From: JAHEJX01 sp041605955
Lineage (GTDB): Bacteria; Actinomycetota; Acidimicrobiia; Spongiisociales; UBA5794
NCBI GenBank assembly: GCA_041605955.1
Contig: JBFIXI010000021.1
Coordinates: 1-53,790, forward strand
Direction: 5' to 3'
Length of the DNA stretch: 53,790 nucleotides
The position numbers were made by a program, and so were the translations under genes. Of the stretch, positions 25,998-33,822 are shown one piece after another (the first letter of the stretch is position 1; each line of letters starts with the position of its first letter). The notes under the pieces were generated by a model. The model had not been told where the DNA came from, ran no database searches, and was given only the letters and a program-made list of their open reading frames with translations.

Positions 25998-27932
25998 CTA
26001 GGCAGGATCGTCGGGCGGCTGGGCAGCCACCATGCCGCCTTCGCGCACGTCGAAGCTCTTGGGGGCCCGGATTCGCAATGCCCCGCTCTCGGTGTGCTCC
26101 CATTTGGGAACGTCGTAGAACGCCTCGGCCAACTCGTCGGCGCCGAGGGTCTCCCTCTCGAGAAGCATCGCCGCCACCCGGTGCAAGGCGTCGATGTGGG
26201 TGACGAGGATCTCGCGCGCCTCCTCCCGAGCCTGGAAGATGAGCTCGCGGACCTCCTCGTCGATCAGGGAGGCAACGTCATTCGAGTAATCCTGGCCGTG
26301 GGTGTAGTCGCGACCCAGGAACACCTCGCCCTGCGCCGTGCCGTACCGCATCGGACCGAGCCGATCGCTCATGCCGTACTCCATGACCATCGCCTTGGCC
26401 AGCTTGGTGGCCTGCTCGATGTCGTTGTGCGCGCCTGTAGACGGATCCTCGAAGATGATCTCCTCCGCCGCCCGGCCGCCGAGGGCCACGGCCAGCCGGT
26501 CCACCAGCTCGGTGCGCCGCTGGTAATCGCGGTCGGACGCGGGGAGCGACTTGGTGTAACCACCGGCCCGGCCGCGCGGGATGATCGTCACCTTGTGCAC
26601 CGGGTCGGCATTCGGCAGGGCGTAGCCCACCAGGGCATGGCCCCCTTCGTGGTAGGCGGTGAGCTTCTTCTCGTCTTCGGACATGATGTGGCTCTTGCGC
26701 TCCGGCCCGGCCAAGATGCGATCGATCGCCTCCTCCAGCTCGACCATGCCGATCTCGGTGCGGTCGCGCCGAGCGGAGAGCAACGCCGCCTCGTTGATCA
26801 GATTCGCCAGGTCGGCTCCGGTGAATCCTGGCGTCTGCCGGGCCAACACCTCTAGATCGATACCGTCGGCGAGCGGCTTTCCCTTGGCGTGCACCTTCAG
26901 GATCTGGTGACGCCCCTTCAAGTCGGGGCGGGGCGCGATGATCTGCCGATCGAAGCGTCCCGGGCGCAGCAGCGCGGGGTCGAGGATGTCCGGGCGGTTG
27001 GTGGCGGCGATGACGATCACGCCCGACTTGGCGTCGAAACCGTCGAGCTCTACGAGGAGCTGGTTGAGCGTCTGCTCCCGCTCATCGTGTCCGCCGCCGA
27101 GTCCGGCTCCACGGTGGCGCCCGACGGCGTCGATCTCGTCGATGAACACGATGGCCGGGGCGTTGGACTTCGCTTGCTCGAACAGGTCGCGCACTCGGCT
27201 GGCGCCGACCCCGACGAACATCTCGACGAAGTCCGAGCCGGAAATCGAAAAGAACGGCACGCCGGCCTCGCCGGCGACCGCCTTGGCCAGCAGCGTCTTG
27301 CCGGTTCCCGGAGGGCCGAACAGCAGGACGCCGCGCGGGATCTTGGCCCCCATCGCCCGGAACTTGCCGGGGCTCTGCAGGAACTCCTTGATCTCGTGGA
27401 GCTCCTCGACGGCTTCGTCGGCGCCGGCGACGTCCTTGAACGTCACCTTGGGCGAGTCCTTCGTCACCTGCTTGGCGCGCGACTTGCCGAACTGCATGAC
27501 GCGGTTGCCCCCGCCCTGCATCTGCATGATGAAGAAGATGAAGATGCCGAAGATGAGGAGGTACGGGAAGATGGTTCCCAGGAACCATTGGAAGCCTGTG
27601 GGGTTCTCGGCATCGACCTGGAAATCCTGGACGTCTGCCGCCAGGATCCGGGTGGTGAGGTCCCCTTCGTACTCGTTGGGGTAGCTCAGCTTGAACGTGT
27701 TGTCGGTAGCATCCTCGGGCAGTTCGACGTCCGGTTTGAATTCACCGAGGATCTCGTCGGACTTCTGCTTGATCAGCACCGACTCGATCTCGCCCGCCGT
27801 GAGACGTGACTCGAACTCGGGCAGGCTGATCTCGGCCGGTTCGTTCGAGCCCTGCAGCAGCGTGTTGACCAGTAGCAGCGCGCCGAAGCCGAATGCCAAG
27901 TAGATCAGCATTGCTCGGGCCGTACGGTTCAC
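25998..27932 (-). CDS. ftsH: ATP-dependent zinc metalloprotease FtsH
   Basis: Membrane AAA+ protease. It is 644 aa: helix 1 (7-26), a short extracytoplasmic domain, helix 2 (117-138, IFPYLLIFGIFIFFIMQM), AAA domain with Walker A GPPGTGKT at 206-213, IVFIDEIDAVGRHRG, SRH with TNRPDILDPALLRPGRFDR, and the M41 peptidase with HEGGH at 428-432. GTG 27932 has AAGGAG four bases upstream. The 348 bases before it hold a possible TATGAT box. The short C-terminal tail ends VAAQPPDDPA. Neighbours on both sides are folate and purine-salvage genes. Confidence 0.97.
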   Translation of the reverse strand: MNRTARAMLIYLAFGFGALLLVNTLLQGSNEPAEISLPEFESRLTAGEIESVLIKQKSDEILGEFKPDVELPEDATDNTFKLSYPNEYEGDLTTRILAADVQDFQVDAENPTGFQWFLGTIFPYLLIFGIFIFFIMQMQGGGNRVMQFGKSRAKQVTKDSPKVTFKDVAGADEAVEELHEIKEFLQSPGKFRAMGAKIPRGVLLFGPPGTGKTLLAKAVAGEAGVPFFSISGSDFVEMFVGVGASRVRDLFEQAKSNAPAIVFIDEIDAVGRHRGAGLGGGHDEREQTLNQLLVELDGFDAKSGVIVIAATNRPDILDPALLRPGRFDRQIIAPRPDLKGRHQILKVHAKGKPLADGIDLEVLARQTPGFTGADLANLINEAALLSARRDRTEIGMVELEEAIDRILAGPERKSHIMSEDEKKLTAYHEGGHALVGYALPNADPVHKVTIIPRGRAGGYTKSLPASDRDYQRRTELVDRLAVALGGRAAEEIIFEDPSTGAHNDIEQATKLAKAMVMEYGMSDRLGPMRYGTAQGEVFLGRDYTHGQDYSNDVASLIDEEVRELIFQAREEAREILVTHIDALHRVAAMLLERETLGADELAEAFYDVPKWEHTESGALRIRAPKSFDVREGGMVAAQPPDDPA

Positions 27933-28280
27933 GATGCTCCTTCGGCGGGAATGAGGGAGACTTTGAGTGCTGTCATCATATTGATTTCAGGCCGTTATCG
28001 GGAGCCGCGCCGCGCCGGCCGCCGCCGCAGACCACTCCGTGGGGCCGCTCCAGCTCCCATTGTGCCGTAATCAGCCGGGCCACGGGGAGTCGACCCGGCG
28101 CCTGGCTCGGTAGGGGCAAGGCTCAGAACGGCGCTCCCCGGAGTGCTCCCCATAGAGTGGCAGGGACTCGTGGCCCCCCAGGGCGGCCTGCGCCGGCGCC
28201 CGCCCACCGATGATGATCAGGGCGCGGCGGTATCGTCGGACTCGAGTCCCTCGGCCCGGTTCGTCCCTGCTCTCAATCCA
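27933..28280. other. Leader region of ftsH (348 bp)
   Basis: Rich in G+C with no credible reading frame. On the minus strand TATGAT (27975-27980) lies 43 bases before the ftsH GTG and could be a -10 box, although the sequence 17 bases upstream is not a good -35. No tRNA, repeat or strong hairpin was found. Confidence 0.4.
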
Positions 28281-28517
28281 TTAGCCGAGCCTCGCCCGGC
28301 CCGCTTGATCGATCCACCGCACGGCACGATTGCCACCCCACACCCCGATGGCTAGGTAGACGAGGAATGTCAGCAAGATGCCGGCGATCAATAGATACGG
28401 GAAGATCCTCCCGATCAGGCTTTCCAGCGACGATTGGGCCACGCTCTGTGCCTCTGCAGCCCCCGCCGTGACAACAGCCAGCGCAGCAAGTGACTAGAGC
28501 AGTGCCGAGGCGATCAT
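28281..28517 (-). pseudogene. Small exported membrane protein gene interrupted by an in-frame TAG at codon 8
   Basis: The ATG at 28517 overlaps the hpt TGA stop (ATGA), like other junctions of this run. Codons 1-7 read MIASALL, codon 8 is TAG (28494-28496), and the same frame then gives SLAALAVVTAGAAEAQS, which completes a signal peptide with an AEA-Q cleavage site. Next comes VAQSSLESLIGRIFPYLLIA, a hydrophobic helix, and a tail GGNRAVRWID ending at TAA 28281. A shortened 53-aa protein could start at GTG 28442, which has AGAGG eight bases upstream. So the gene is either recently broken, mis-sequenced, or expressed from the internal start. The helix region resembles FtsH helix 2 (shared IFPYLLI and GGNR). 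Confidence 0.6.
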
Positions 28518-29080
28518 CTAGTCATCCCAGTCTCGGATGACGTCTCTGGTGACGAGCCGTCTTCGATCACCCCGATGAACGGCAGGTTGCGATATAGCTC
28601 CTCGTAGTCGAGGCCGTAGCCGATCACGAACTCGGGGTCGATCTGGAAACCGACGTACCTGATGTCGAGAGGCGGCCGCTCGACACCCTCCTTCACCAGC
28701 AGCGCCGCCAGTTCCAGCGACGCCGGATTGCGCACCCGCAGATTCTTCATGAGGTAGTGCAGCGTCAAGCCAGAGTCGATTATGTCCTCGACGATGAGCA
28801 CGTGCCGGCCCTCGATCTGGGTATCGAGATCCTTGAGGATGCGCACTACCCCGGAGGTTTTCGTCTGGCCCCCGTACGAGGACACCGCCATGAAGTCGAA
28901 CTCGACCGAAGTGTGAATATGGCGGGCGAGGTCGGCCATCACGATGAACGCCCCCTTGAGAATGCCGACGAGAAGCAGGTTCTTCCCCTCGTAGTCCTTG
29001 GTTATCTCCTTGCCCATCTCAGCGAGCTTGGAGTCGATGTCCTCGGCTGAGATGAGAACCCGTGGATTCAAATCTGGCAC
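28514..29080 (-). CDS. hpt: Hypoxanthine phosphoribosyltransferase
   Basis: Purine salvage: hypoxanthine or guanine plus PRPP gives IMP or GMP. It is 188 aa. PRPP-binding motif VLIVEDIIDSGLTL (about 101-114), N-terminal LLLVGILKGAFIVMADLARH, flexible-loop MAVSSYGGQTKTSG, and VIGYGLDYEELYRNLPFIGV near the end. The start is GTG 29080, overlapping tilS by 13 bases; the upstream extension to 29467 is a shadow of tilS. tilS-hpt-ftsH is a conserved order in many bacteria. The next gene downstream is the interrupted small membrane protein. Confidence 0.95.
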   Translation of the reverse strand: MPDLNPRVLISAEDIDSKLAEMGKEITKDYEGKNLLLVGILKGAFIVMADLARHIHTSVEFDFMAVSSYGGQTKTSGVVRILKDLDTQIEGRHVLIVEDIIDSGLTLHYLMKNLRVRNPASLELAALLVKEGVERPPLDIRYVGFQIDPEFVIGYGLDYEELYRNLPFIGVIEDGSSPETSSETGMTR

Positions 29081-30354
29081 TCCGCCACCCTGACCTCGTA
29101 GACAGCTTCCTCGCCGATTGCCCCCCGGGCCCAGGGGGCGGAACGAATCCCGGCGACGGCCGCAATTCTCCCATGGGCCTCCACCACAGGCCAAGCCGGG
29201 CGGAGCCGTCGCGAGATGTCGGCCTCCGCCAGGACGTCGCGGATCAGCTTCGATCCGGAGGCGATCTCGATGCGCTCCCCAGCGGCGCCCGGCCGCAAGC
29301 GCAGCTCGCCACCGACGGCCGCCCCAGCCAGGAGGCTGCTGCGGCGGACAAGCACCGTAGGGGCCGGCGCTACCTCGACTTGGAGCGCCCCGAAACGAGC
29401 CGACCCCGGCAGGGAGCACGCAACCGCGTCGGGGGGCGCCGGGTCGCCGCAATGGGCCACGAGCCACGGCCCCTCCCGCTCTAGCTGCCAGCCGGCCGCG
29501 ATGTGGCGGCGGCCGGCTCCCCCGGCAACCTCGAGGCCGGCGGCGACCTCGTCCGCCGTGCCGGCATATGGCGGCCGGGCGGCTCGCAACAGGCGACGCA
29601 CCAACCGAGCGGCCACCGCAGGTGAGGCGGTGGCCACCAGCGGCGCCGGGATCATCCAGGCCCCCCAGCCGTCGCGGCGCAAAGGCGCCCGGTCGATTGT
29701 GGCCTCGATGGCCGCGTCGTCGGCAGCAAGGGTATGGGCGGTGCGCGCCAGGGCATCGATCAGCTGCGGATTCAGTTCAGCCGCCAGCCGCGGCAACACC
29801 TCATGGCGCAAACGATTGCGCAGATGAGCCGGGTCGCGGTTGGCCGGGTCGGCTTCCGCCGGCAAGTCGAGCGCCGCAGCCACCCCAGCTACGTCCCTAC
29901 GCGTCGTCCTGATCAACGGGCGCCACAGCCCGGGGCGCGAGCCCGCCATGGCAGCCAAGCCGGCGGCGCCGGCGCCGCGAATCAGATGAGCCAACGTGGT
30001 CTCGGCCAGGTCATCGCGATGATGCCCAGTGACAATCGTCGCCCCGCCCGCCTCGGCGAGGATGGCCTCCCAGCGCACGTCCCGGGCCCGACCCTCCCAT
30101 GAGGCGCCCTCCGGAACGGTCACCTGAACCCAGCTCAGCTCCAATCCGAGCCGTTCTGCCACGGCGGCGGCGGCCTTTGCCAGCAGATCCCCAGCCGAGG
30201 TGCCGTGATGAACATGAACCGCGCGCACCGGATGGTTGGAGAGCCGGTGGGCAACCCAAGCTGCTACCGCCGAGTCCGGACCCCCGCTGAGTGCCACGAC
30301 GAGCGGTCCCGGCGGCGCCGGAGCTGCCCGGGCGAGCAGCTCGTCGGGTGTCAT
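29068..30354 (-). CDS. tilS: tRNA(Ile)-lysidine synthase
   Basis: Adds lysine to C34 of tRNA-Ile(CAT) so that it reads AUA. It is 428 aa. N-terminal PP-loop ATPase: VVALSGGPDSAVAAW with SGGPDS at 23-28, VHVHHGTSAGD, IVTGHHRDDLAETTL and LIRGAGAAGLAAM; then RPLIRTTRRDV and the DPANRDPAHLRNRLRHEVLP motif. The C-terminal third is a short variable TilS-C region. ATG 30354 overlaps the zincin TGA stop (ATGA), with GGAG eight bases upstream; the frame to 30426 is the wrong frame of the upstream gene. Confidence 0.93.
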   Translation of the reverse strand: MTPDELLARAAPAPPGPLVVALSGGPDSAVAAWVAHRLSNHPVRAVHVHHGTSAGDLLAKAAAAVAERLGLELSWVQVTVPEGASWEGRARDVRWEAILAEAGGATIVTGHHRDDLAETTLAHLIRGAGAAGLAAMAGSRPGLWRPLIRTTRRDVAGVAAALDLPAEADPANRDPAHLRNRLRHEVLPRLAAELNPQLIDALARTAHTLAADDAAIEATIDRAPLRRDGWGAWMIPAPLVATASPAVAARLVRRLLRAARPPYAGTADEVAAGLEVAGGAGRRHIAAGWQLEREGPWLVAHCGDPAPPDAVACSLPGSARFGALQVEVAPAPTVLVRRSSLLAGAAVGGELRLRPGAAGERIEIASGSKLIRDVLAEADISRRLRPAWPVVEAHGRIAAVAGIRSAPWARGAIGEEAVYEVRVAECQI

Positions 30355-31382
30355 CCCATTCGCTCCAGCCACAAGACCGGGTTCTTGATCTCCGGCAGGG
30401 TCGGTAGATGTTTCGGGCTGATCCAAGCCCGGTCGAGGGCCGACCAGCCGGCATGGCGTTCGACGCCGGCCACGAACTCGGCGCCCTCGTCGTACTGGCG
30501 CATCTTCATCTCGAGGCCCACTAGCCGCATGAACATCGCCGTTCTCGGATCTTGGCGGCGCGCTTTGAAGACGCGCGACATGCGCTCCTGGGTGACCAGC
30601 TCGCGGGCCCCGACCCGATCCATCACGACGTGGCCGTGGCCCTCGAGGAGGGACATCAGTGCCTGGACCCGATCAATGATCTCCCGTTGACCAGGAGTGG
30701 CGAACAGCCCGAAGAGCCCCGCCTCGTCGATGAGCGGCTCACCCGACTTGGCCGCCGCCGACAAATCACCGGCGATCCTCGACAGCACGCCCTTCTGCGG
30801 AATCGAAGCCGCCACCAGCTCGCTCACCAGAGACAGGAAGTACTCCTTCATCCAGGGCACGCCCAGGAACTGCAAGCGGTGGGTGGCCTCGTGGAGGGCC
30901 ACCCAGAAACGAAACTCCTGCGGGCGGAACTCGTGCTGGCGCTCCATGGCGAGGATGTTGGCGCCGACGAACATGACGGTGTCGCCCGAGGAACCGTCGG
31001 CGCGCGGCAGCACCAACTCGTACTGACCGAGCACCCGCCGACTGAGCAGGCCGAGGATCATCCCCAGCTCGGCGGCGGTGACCTTGCGGGCGATCCGGGC
31101 GCCGATCCCCTGCTGCGCAGCCAGCCGATCTTCCGCAGGTTTCACCAGCTGGGAGAAGGAGCCGATGTTCGCTTCCACCCACTCCTTGCGCGACACGACG
31201 GCTACCTCGGCCACACCCGGGGCGTGCAGGCCGGTCTCGGCTTCGACGAGGGCCGTGGCCCGCATCACGAGCTGCGGAGCCTGGAGCGCGAAGCGGGCTT
31301 CGTGGTAGGTGCCGGCGAGCGGGTAACTGCCGGTCATCCGGCCGGCGACCCGTACCGCCTGGTCCCAGTCAATTCTGCTCAT
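30351..31382 (-). CDS. Zinc-dependent metalloprotease-like protein (zincin, DUF2342/F420-associated family)
   Basis: 343 aa. The zinc motif HEATH is at 164-168 (FWVALHEATHRLQFLGVPWM). Other family stretches are DWDQAVRVAGRM at the N-terminus, YELVLPRADG, MFVGANILAMERQ and AFGLFATPG-type sequence (EAGLFGLFATPGQREII). Actinobacterial members are annotated as putative hydrolases or as associated with coenzyme F420 biosynthesis; the true substrate is unknown. It heads the tilS-hpt run, as in mycobacteria (next to the D-Ala-D-Ala carboxypeptidase, which is not here). A partial duplication of its start region lies just upstream. Confidence 0.85.
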   Translation of the reverse strand: MSRIDWDQAVRVAGRMTGSYPLAGTYHEARFALQAPQLVMRATALVEAETGLHAPGVAEVAVVSRKEWVEANIGSFSQLVKPAEDRLAAQQGIGARIARKVTAAELGMILGLLSRRVLGQYELVLPRADGSSGDTVMFVGANILAMERQHEFRPQEFRFWVALHEATHRLQFLGVPWMKEYFLSLVSELVAASIPQKGVLSRIAGDLSAAAKSGEPLIDEAGLFGLFATPGQREIIDRVQALMSLLEGHGHVVMDRVGARELVTQERMSRVFKARRQDPRTAMFMRLVGLEMKMRQYDEGAEFVAGVERHAGWSALDRAWISPKHLPTLPEIKNPVLWLERMG

Positions 31383-31390
31383 ATGGCACG

Positions 31391-31430
31391 TCTCATTTCG
31401 TGATTCTGCTCGCTCATTTGGTCATTCTGC
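31391..31430. repeat. Degenerate 20-bp direct repeat upstream of the zincin gene
   Basis: TCTCATTTCGTGATTCTGC is followed by CTCATTTGGTCATTCTGC. On the minus strand each copy contains ATGAG and GCAGAAT, the elements of the zincin start (ATGAGCAGAAT), so they look like decayed copies of the gene's first codons. Confidence 0.5.
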
Positions 31431-31494
31431 CGTAAGGGTCAGTCGCGCCCAGTGTGACGATCTTGCTCAATCGGCGAACTTAGCTTGAATGCTC

Positions 31495-31512
31495 ACAGTA
31501 CTTACGTACTGT
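31495..31512. promoter_or_regulatory. 18-bp perfect dyad upstream of the CapA-like gene
   Basis: ACAGTAC-TTAC-GTACTGT is a perfect 7-bp inverted repeat in the 196-bp divergent space. TTGAAT at 31485-31490 could be a -35 with a weak -10 overlapping the dyad, so this is a good repressor-site candidate. It could act on either divergent gene. Confidence 0.5.
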
Positions 31513-31578
31513 TCTCTATCGGGATCGCGGTCGTCGGCACTGAGCGGCGACCACCTACAGGATCGCAGGGGAGGTGCG

Positions 31579-32724
31579 GTGCCGTTCGGAAGAGGCTTGG
31601 CGGTCGTCGCCTGGCTGGTCTGCGCAGTGGTTTTGGCCGCCTGTCGCGCCGGTGGGCCGGATGCCGCCGCCGTTGCCGGCCCGGCAACCAGCTCGCCGGC
31701 TACCACTGCGGCCGCCGGCTCATCCATGCCCACCGCGAGCCCGCCGGCACCTCCCACCTCAACCACGACGACCACCACGACCACCTTGGCGCCGTTCGTC
31801 ATCGGATTCGCCGGTGACACCTCGTTCACCCACGGCCTGCACGGTCGGGATCCCCTCGGCTCGATCGCCGCGGAACTGGCCGCACCCGACGTGATGATCG
31901 TCAATCTCGAAACCACGGTGGCCGAGCCGGAAGTCGGCAAAGCCATCCAGAAGCGCTTCACCTTCAAATCCCCTCCGGTGACCGCCGAGCTGCTGGCCAG
32001 CGCCGGAGTCGACATCGCCGCCCTGGCCAACAACCATGCCCTCGACTACGGCCCCGATGCGGTGGTGCGGACGATCGAGATTCTCGATGCTGCCGGTGTT
32101 GCCAGCGCCGGAACCGGGCGAAGTCGAGACGAGGCCTACGCGGCACACCGCTTCGAGGTCGCCGGATGGGACCTGGCCGTGCTGTCGTTCTCGCGGGTCC
32201 CGTGCGACTCGCCCGAGCCGGGCGAGTCCTACATCGAAGAGGTGGCGTGGGCTTGTCCTCAGTTCCAGGAGCTCACCAAAGCTGCGGTAGCCGCCGCGGC
32301 GGATGCCGACTTCACCGTGGTGATGGTCCACTGGGGAGTGCAGCGCGAGTTGTGCCCGGCAGCCCACCAGCGGGACTTGGCAACCCGATGGATCGAATCC
32401 GGAGCCGATGCCGTGATCGGCAGCCACCCCCACGTCCTGCAAGGGGTGGAGAAGATCGAGAATGCCTGGGTCGTCCACTCGACCGGCAACTTCGCTTTCC
32501 CCTCGGCGCGCAACGCCTCGTCGTACTCGGCGATCTTCACGCTGACGGTCACGGCGCAGGAACAGCAACTGGCGGCGATCCCGATCCGGATCGTCGACGG
32601 TCGTCCGGTCATCGCCGACGCGTCGCGCGATGGGATCCTCGAGGACTTGACCGAACGCTCCTTTGGCTACGCGTTCGAGCCGTCCGGCGAGGCCGTCGCC
32701 TCGTCCGACGCCGGCCGCTGTTGA
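31579..32724 (+). CDS. CapA-family poly-gamma-glutamate-synthesis-like lipoprotein (metallophosphatase fold)
   Basis: 381 aa. Lipoprotein signal with lipobox VVLAAC, lipid Cys at 22, and a Pro/Thr linker including TSTTTTTTTT. The domain has CapA/calcineurin-like metal motifs: GFAGDTSFT, IVNLETTVAEPE, ALANNHALDYG, VVMVHWGVQ and GSHPHVLQG. Such proteins are tied to capsule or cell-wall polymer metabolism, though other capBC genes are not in the window. The GTG at 31579 is preferred over the frame start at 31489: it has AGGGGAGG upstream and gives a clean signal peptide. The gene is divergent from the zincin operon. Confidence 0.9.
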   Translation: MPFGRGLAVVAWLVCAVVLAACRAGGPDAAAVAGPATSSPATTAAAGSSMPTASPPAPPTSTTTTTTTTLAPFVIGFAGDTSFTHGLHGRDPLGSIAAELAAPDVMIVNLETTVAEPEVGKAIQKRFTFKSPPVTAELLASAGVDIAALANNHALDYGPDAVVRTIEILDAAGVASAGTGRSRDEAYAAHRFEVAGWDLAVLSFSRVPCDSPEPGESYIEEVAWACPQFQELTKAAVAAAADADFTVVMVHWGVQRELCPAAHQRDLATRWIESGADAVIGSHPHVLQGVEKIENAWVVHSTGNFAFPSARNASSYSAIFTLTVTAQEQQLAAIPIRIVDGRPVIADASRDGILEDLTERSFGYAFEPSGEAVASSDAGRC

Positions 32725-32732
32725 GGCATCGC

Positions 32733-32783
32733 GTAGTGGTCAGGTAGTGGTCAGGTACTGGTCGAGACCGCCTCGAGACCGCC
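32733..32783. repeat. Two adjoining 11-bp tandem repeats after the CapA-like gene
   Basis: GTAGTGGTCAG occurs twice and once as GTACTGGTCGA, then TCGAGACCGCC occurs twice. The array lies 9 bases past the stop codon, between convergent genes. Confidence 0.7.
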
Positions 32784-32794
32784 GACGCGGCGCC

Positions 32795-33121
32795 TCACTC
32801 GACGACCCGGTAGCGGCCGCGCAGCCTGAGACCGTAGAGAATGAAAGCCACCACGATCCCGATCACTCCCAACACTGCGACCAGCGGCGCAAGGAACTTC
32901 GCCGTCCACTGATCCTCGGGCGGCTCATCCTCCGCCGCCGGCGCCATCTCGGCAGGAGTGATGCCGCCTTGCGACGTCTGGGTCGTCGGCGGCGCTTCGC
33001 CGCCCTCCTCGCTCTCGGCCTCGGTGAATGCGAGCACGCTGGAGCCGTCGCCGTCGGGCACAGCTGCCCATGCCGGGGCAGCCAGCACCAACAGCAACGC
33101 GGTCAGGAACAGGATCCTCAT
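32795..33121 (-). CDS. Small secreted membrane-anchored protein (108 aa), unknown function
   Basis: Signal peptide (MRILFLTALLLVLAAPAWA, cleavage after AWA), then an acidic, Pro/Thr-rich extracellular stretch of about 50 residues, one membrane helix near the C-terminus (APLVAVLGVIGIVVAFILY) and a short basic tail ending GRYRVVE. This is a type I membrane protein. I do not recognise a family. A 10-bp inverted repeat begins 23 bases upstream of its start. Confidence 0.65.
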   Translation of the reverse strand: MRILFLTALLLVLAAPAWAAVPDGDGSSVLAFTEAESEEGGEAPPTTQTSQGGITPAEMAPAAEDEPPEDQWTAKFLAPLVAVLGVIGIVVAFILYGLRLRGRYRVVE

Positions 33122-33143
33122 CGGCCGGGAGATTAGAGAAGAC

Positions 33144-33179
33144 CCGGGCTGGGAGCGAGTTTGCTACCGCCCAGCCCGG
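33144..33179. promoter_or_regulatory. 10-bp perfect inverted repeat with 16-base loop
   Basis: CCGGGCTGGG and CCCAGCCCGG. It lies between the sigR group (ending 33338) and the small membrane protein gene. It could be the terminator of the first or an operator of the second. Confidence 0.5.
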
Positions 33180-33219
33180 CCAGAACGACCTCATTACGCG
33201 AGCTCGTGAGCCGAATCAT

Positions 33220-33288
33220 GGGACGATCGCTCAGGGTCGATGGCTCACGGGTCGATCGCTCACGGTTCGATCGCTCATGGATCGGTGG
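33220..33288. repeat. Tandem array of 14-15 bp units (GGGTCGATCGCTCAC type)
   Basis: Units: GGGACGATCGCTCA, GGGTCGATGGCTCAC, GGGTCGATCGCTCAC, GGTTCGATCGCTCAT and a partial GGATCGGTGG. The core GGTCGATxG is shared with the array at 44.7 kb. Confidence 0.75.
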
Positions 33289-33337
33289 ACCACCGGCGAC
33301 GGCATCGGCCGCCGGCGCGCAAGGTGGTTGGCGACGC

Positions 33338-33532
33338 TCAGCTCTCGGCGATGATGCGACCGCGCAGTCGCGGGAACTTGGTTGGGGCGTGGGCGTAGCA
33401 GTACTCGCGCTTGTTGTATCGAGAAAGGGTGGTGGTGCAGTCCTTCTTGGCGCAGTGGCGCACGTCGGAAACCGCTTTGGGAGCACGGGATGAACCCATG
33501 ATCCGCTTGCCTTTCAGAACGTTTTCAGCCAT
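33338..33532 (-). CDS. 64-aa Cys/His-rich basic protein, probable zinc finger
   Basis: Third gene after sigR and rsrA. A basic N-terminus leads to VSDVRHCAKKDCTTTLSRYN and then KREYCYAHAP, giving the pattern C-x4-C-x12-C-x2-H, a plausible zinc site, and ending FPRLRGRIIAES. Two starts fit: ATG 33532 (MAENVLKG) with no clear ribosome site, or the ATG eleven codons later (MGSSRAPKAV) with AAAGG about ten bases upstream. I have the impression of related small proteins near sigR in other Acidimicrobiia, but have not checked. Function unknown; nucleic-acid binding is an inference. Confidence 0.7.
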   Translation of the reverse strand: MAENVLKGKRIMGSSRAPKAVSDVRHCAKKDCTTTLSRYNKREYCYAHAPTKFPRLRGRIIAES

Positions 33533-33573
33533 TTCAGATTGGTCCGTTTCTTGAGATGGGAACACCGAAACCC

Positions 33574-33822
33574 TCACGGGCCGGTGTCTTCCCCCGCTTC
33601 TTCCCTTATCAACGTACGAAGACGCTGAATTAGTTCCGCGGAGGGCTCGGTGCGGCTCTTTTGTCGCACCATCATCTTGACCTGCTCTTCGAAGTCGAAG
33701 GCGCGGCAGCAGCCGCCACACCGGCGGAGATGCCAGCGAATGCGCATCCGGCGCACGTACGACATCTCGCCGTCGAGGTAGTAGTAGATCTGCTCGACGG
33801 CGTGTTCACATGAGCTGCTCAT
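33574..33822 (-). CDS. rsrA: Zinc-containing anti-sigma factor of the RsrA/mycothiol type
   Basis: 82 aa. Binds and inhibits the SigR-type sigma factor and releases it when its thiols are oxidised. The zinc motif H31-x3-C35-x2-C38 (HLRRCGGC) and the N-terminal C5 are present, together with EQIYYYLDGEMSYVRRMRI. Its ATG overlaps the sigR TGA stop (ATGA), typical for sigma/anti-sigma pairs that need equal amounts. The extra Cys39 next to the motif could take part in disulfide switching. Confidence 0.92.
   Translation of the reverse strand: MSSSCEHAVEQIYYYLDGEMSYVRRMRIRWHLRRCGGCCRAFDFEEQVKMMVRQKSRTEPSAELIQRLRTLIREEAGEDTGP

Noticed and set aside
28494..28496. TAG read as an amino acid (amber recoding)
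   Set aside because: Several confident genes here (ftsH, the GDPD gene, rlmB, carD neighbours) end in TAG, so it acts as a normal stop; a broken or restarted gene is simpler.
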